A stretch of DNA of 8,413 bases from an uncultured Verrucomicrobiota bacterium (GTDB taxonomy: Bacteria; Verrucomicrobiota; Verrucomicrobiia; Limisphaerales; UBA1096): assembly GCA_913045395.1 (NCBI GenBank), contig CAJWPV010000044.1:1-8413 (forward strand), in the 5' to 3' direction. Below, in pieces: positions 5,920 to 8,413 of the stretch. The notes under the pieces were generated by a model that ran no database searches, was not told where the DNA came from, and saw only the letters and a list, made by a program, of their open reading frames with translations. Made by a program: the position numbers and the translations under genes. Positions within the stretch are counted from its first letter, which is position 1. Each line of letters starts with the position of its first letter.

Positions 5920-8413
5920 TTATTTAAGCGATTGATCGATGAAGTCTTCGACTTCGATGGTGGGATAAATCTTTTTCAGATGCTTTAGTGCATTCAAATA
6001 CTTCTTCTTCGGTGGAAACTGAGGAAGTTTCTCCAACGGTTTTACCTTATTTGTATTAGCGTTGTAAACTTGATGCACTTTGATGGGTAAATCGAATTGT
6101 TTCAAAACACCTACAAAGTCAGTTGCCTTCATCACTTTAGGTTTCGTAGTAAAACCAAACTGACCAAAGGCAAAGCAACGACTTAATGTTGTCACAAAAA
6201 TCTTATCAGTGGTGTTTTTTGTTGGTTTGTTGAGGTTTATCTTTTGAACTGCAAACTGATAGCACGCCCACCAATCATTGAATTGTTCAATCGTCTTAAT
6301 CACACCAACCTCATCGTTGTTACGATAATCCTCCCACAACCTCCTGCACTCAATGAACTCATCGACATTGTTCCACGCAACGGTGTTAAAGAAAACGTGT
6401 TTTCTTCGTTTTGCGCTACGCATCTCCACCGATTCTGGTATTGGCTTACGCTTCCAATCGTACTCCATTGACAACCTTCGATTTAAAACAATGTTGGTTG
6501 CATCAAACTCATCACCATAAATGCTTCGAATAGATCGAATATAATTAACGGTGTATTTGGTTTGAGGTGTCCTCTTTAAGAATTGATCCAAAATCCATTT
6601 ATTGGCTTCAGTTCGTTCCGTTGTTGGAGGTTTGATTCCACCCCTCGCCAATACCATCGGCTTCTCACCATCTGACTCAATGGTCAATTGCCCTCTCGTC
6701 CTCCAACCTAAAACCTGCTTAACGCTGTGCTTGATCTCCAACACCGTTGCTTTACCTGTAACCGACTTAGCACATTGTCCAAAGTATTTGGACAAAGGAC
6801 CTTTTGTAATCGAATCTACTTTGCTTTTAGGCAGTGTGCATAGGAATCCATCGGTTGTTACGTTGCATACCTCAACAGCTTTAGGCAAAGCATTGAGAAG
6901 TTCGGAAACAACACCTCTGACCAATGATGTAATGTATGAAGCAAGAAATGGATTGGTAATTTTGGAAGAAGGCAAAGTAGTAGACTCACCCGATCGAGTG
7001 TCAAAAACGTTTTTCTTTCTTAAGCCCTGCGCTGTCTTGCCGTAAGTGGAATTACCAATCTCTTTCCAAAACATATTATTCAACGTTTCCTTTCTGTATT
7101 GGCTTCTTCGTTTGCGACAGTCCTTAACAAAAGCTAAATACGGTTTTGTTGATTGATCTGTTGGAAGGTAAAGACCTAACTCAATTTTGATTTCTGCACC
7201 TAATCGTTTAGCCAATAACAACTCAGGCCCTCCACAATAAGATCTGCCTTCGTAAGGAAAGATCAAACCAAACTCAGTACGGACTGGAAGAGATGGATAA
7301 CGGATTGTTTTCGGAAATTTAAAGTTACAGCAAATAAAGGAGAGATTGTTCAGGTCGGTAAGCACTTTTAAATCATCGGTATAATTCATCTGATCCCATA
7401 AAGGGACGCCAATTGAAGCCATAGCAGTGGTGTAGGCACCGCACAAATCATAATCAATCCATTGACCAGTTGCCGTTGGCCCAAATTGGTATGTTTCACT
7501 TCTGCCACCGTGATAAGTCTCAACAGCGAACTGCTCACCAATGTTCCTCTTATGGTGAAGAGCCACCTTCTTTGCGTAATACCACTTACCGATCCTTTTG
7601 TTGAAAAACCTCTCCTTACTTTCGTAGATGCCGAGCACAGTCTGATGATCGATGCCTTTCTCAGACCAGAGTTTCAAAAGGGAATCTACACCAATTGAAG
7701 TCAATGTTATCGGAGTGTCTGTAACATCATTGGAATCATTGCTTGATCTGCCTAAACCCAGCTCTGAGTAAATTGCTCTGATCTCATTTAGATACTTCAC
7801 ACAAATGACAGCATCCCTCAAAGCGTAATCGATGAATCGGTTTGGATCTTCCTTTCTGATGACATCCATATTTTCGATTTCATCCTGCGTCATCTCCAAC
7901 TTTTTAAAGTCAACCAAATCACCCAACGCCTTCAACGATTTGAAATTGAGTGGAGCCAATACGAAGGTATCCCTAAAGAAAATGTTTACCTTCTCATCAG
8001 CATTGGTCTCTTTGGCTGATAAGAACAGATTCAAACCATTCTTTGAGGACACAAAGGTTCTTCTTACGTTGTCTATCTGGTTTTTGAATTGGTTAAAATC
8101 TGCAAACAACGACACATCGACCACTGAAAAATGACACACCAAATAAATCTTCTGTGGCAATACCTTTAGCTTAACCTTCTTTATCCCTTCAAAGAGCACC
8201 CAATGAACAAAGTCAGTCAGATTTAGCCTTTCATTGTCAGAGAACAAAATACCCTCATAATGCTTAAAGACTTCTGTGTTCGGTGAACCAACTTCTGCAT
8301 AATATTGATAGGACAATACAAAGTTCTGTTCCTCTGAAATCTGCTTAAACTCTGTATCAAAACCAATTGTTAAAACGTTATCCGACAATGGTAGATTAAC
8401 AGAGGGAAGTATT
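5920..8413 (-). CDS. Family B DNA polymerase, protein-primed/primer-independent type (piPolB-like), 5' end cut by the window
   Basis: Replicative DNA polymerase with proofreading. Residues are numbered from a TTG at 8388, but the frame stays open upstream to the edge, so the real start is probably outside. From that TTG 822 residues are visible. Exonuclease motifs: ExoI DTE (11-13), a probable ExoII around His86-Asp91, and ExoIII Y-A-L-R-D (188-192). Polymerase motifs: motif A DLCGAY (Asp314), motif B KEIGNSTYG (442-450), an exact KxxxNSxYG, and motif C TTDG (catalytic Asp513) instead of DTD. WRTRG (562-566) lies where related enzymes have KxY; as I recall, primer-independent PolBs have KTRG. 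About 120 residues between motifs A and B and 60 between B and C leave room for the TPR1 and TPR2 insertions of phi29-type enzymes. About 310 residues follow motif C, far more than in phi29 polymerase. Low GC and the tRNA-adjacent location mark it as element-borne. Polymerase assignment is firm; the piPolB subtype is likely, not proven. Confidence 0.9.
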   Translation of the reverse strand, partial: ILPSVNLPLSDNVLTIGFDTEFKQISEEQNFVLSYQYYAEVGSPNTEVFKHYEGILFSDNERLNLTDFVHWVLFEGIKKVKLKVLPQKIYLVCHFSVVDVSLFADFNQFKNQIDNVRRTFVSSKNGLNLFLSAKETNADEKVNIFFRDTFVLAPLNFKSLKALGDLVDFKKLEMTQDEIENMDVIRKEDPNRFIDYALRDAVICVKYLNEIRAIYSELGLGRSSNDSNDVTDTPITLTSIGVDSLLKLWSEKGIDHQTVLGIYESKERFFNKRIGKWYYAKKVALHHKRNIGEQFAVETYHGGRSETYQFGPTATGQWIDYDLCGAYTTAMASIGVPLWDQMNYTDDLKVLTDLNNLSFICCNFKFPKTIRYPSLPVRTEFGLIFPYEGRSYCGGPELLLAKRLGAEIKIELGLYLPTDQSTKPYLAFVKDCRKRRSQYRKETLNNMFWKEIGNSTYGKTAQGLRKKNVFDTRSGESTTLPSSKITNPFLASYITSLVRGVVSELLNALPKAVEVCNVTTDGFLCTLPKSKVDSITKGPLSKYFGQCAKSVTGKATVLEIKHSVKQVLGWRTRGQLTIESDGEKPMVLARGGIKPPTTERTEANKWILDQFLKRTPQTKYTVNYIRSIRSIYGDEFDATNIVLNRRLSMEYDWKRKPIPESVEMRSAKRRKHVFFNTVAWNNVDEFIECRRLWEDYRNNDEVGVIKTIEQFNDWWACYQFAVQKINLNKPTKNTTDKIFVTTLSRCFAFGQFGFTTKPKVMKATDFVGVLKQFDLPIKVHQVYNANTNKVKPLEKLPQFPPKKKYLNALKHLKKIYPTIEVEDFIDQSLK

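Larger units (their letters stand above)
5598..8413. mobile_element. Left part of a tRNA-integrated, PolB-encoding element (pipolin-like)
   Basis: From the base after the tRNA CCA onwards the DNA is AT-richer than the flanking chromosome and has different codon use. It carries a replicative family B DNA polymerase of the protein-primed/primer-independent branch plus a small unknown gene, both on the minus strand pointing at the tRNA. The 72 bases between the tRNA and the first gene hold no clear terminator or gene, only a short TTCAG-T-CTGAA palindrome (5609-5619). Known pipolins are integrated at tRNA genes, encode a piPolB, and usually carry tyrosine recombinases, which would lie outside this window. 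Alternatives are an integrated tailless (tectivirus- or autolykivirus-like) prophage or a linear-plasmid-derived insertion. The right boundary is not visible. Confidence 0.72.

Noticed and set aside
5632..5966. Two copies of CTTCGATGG followed by TGGGAT-like sequence (near 5631 and 5948) as a second att repeat.
   Set aside because: The match is short and imperfect, one copy is inside the polymerase coding end, and neither resembles the tRNA 3' end.
8386..8388. TTG as the real start of the polymerase.
   Set aside because: The same frame continues without a stop to the edge (I-L-P-S-V-N-L-P before the TTG), so the true start is probably outside the window.
5598..8413. Casposon as the identity of the element.
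   Set aside because: Casposons are defined by a Cas1 integrase, and none is visible here. The tRNA 3'-end location and the RTRG motif fit a pipolin better, although the unseen right part could change this.

Overview
The window joins two kinds of DNA. Positions 1 to about 5597 are GC-rich (about 57% G+C in a 60-base line counted by hand) and look like the chromosome of a Verrucomicrobiota or related PVC-superphylum bacterium. The envelope genes are those of a diderm (BamA, Skp/OmpH), and the secreted protein with a Planctomycete-type cytochrome c domain fused to WD40 repeats is typical of that superphylum. Positions 5598 to 8413 are clearly AT-richer (about 40% G+C in a counted line) and read as a mobile element inserted exactly at the 3' end of a tRNA-Gly gene.

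Host part: the 3' portion of bamA (+, runs off the left edge) is followed after 9 bases by skp/ompH (+) and a strong intrinsic terminator. These two act together in outer-membrane protein assembly: Skp chaperones clients in the periplasm and BamA inserts them. Facing them is lpdA (-), dihydrolipoyl dehydrogenase (E3 of the 2-oxoacid dehydrogenase complexes). Immediately upstream of lpdA lies only the C-terminal scrap of an E2 acyltransferase gene, with the DHRIIDG active-site motif but no lipoyl or subunit-binding domain. This suggests that an ancestral E2-E3 operon was cut by a deletion or rearrangement. A divergent gene (+) then encodes a secreted mono-haem cytochrome c/seven-blade WD40 protein. 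A tRNA-Gly(CCC) gene with a plausible sigma70 promoter follows.

Element part: directly behind the encoded CCA of the tRNA, the base composition changes and two genes run on the minus strand towards the tRNA. The large one is a family B DNA polymerase of the protein-primed/primer-independent type. It has all three exonuclease motifs, DxxGAY motif A, KxxxNSxYG motif B, a TTDG motif C and an RTRG motif resembling the KTRG signature I recall for primer-independent PolBs. The gene is open to the right edge. Four bases behind it is an 81-residue basic, Gln/Arg-rich helical protein that I do not recognise. A PolB of this type placed at a tRNA 3' end is the hallmark of a pipolin (a self-replicating integrative element carrying piPolB), and this is my leading interpretation. 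The integrase, the other att copy and any further cargo would lie beyond position 8413, so element identity and length are inference.
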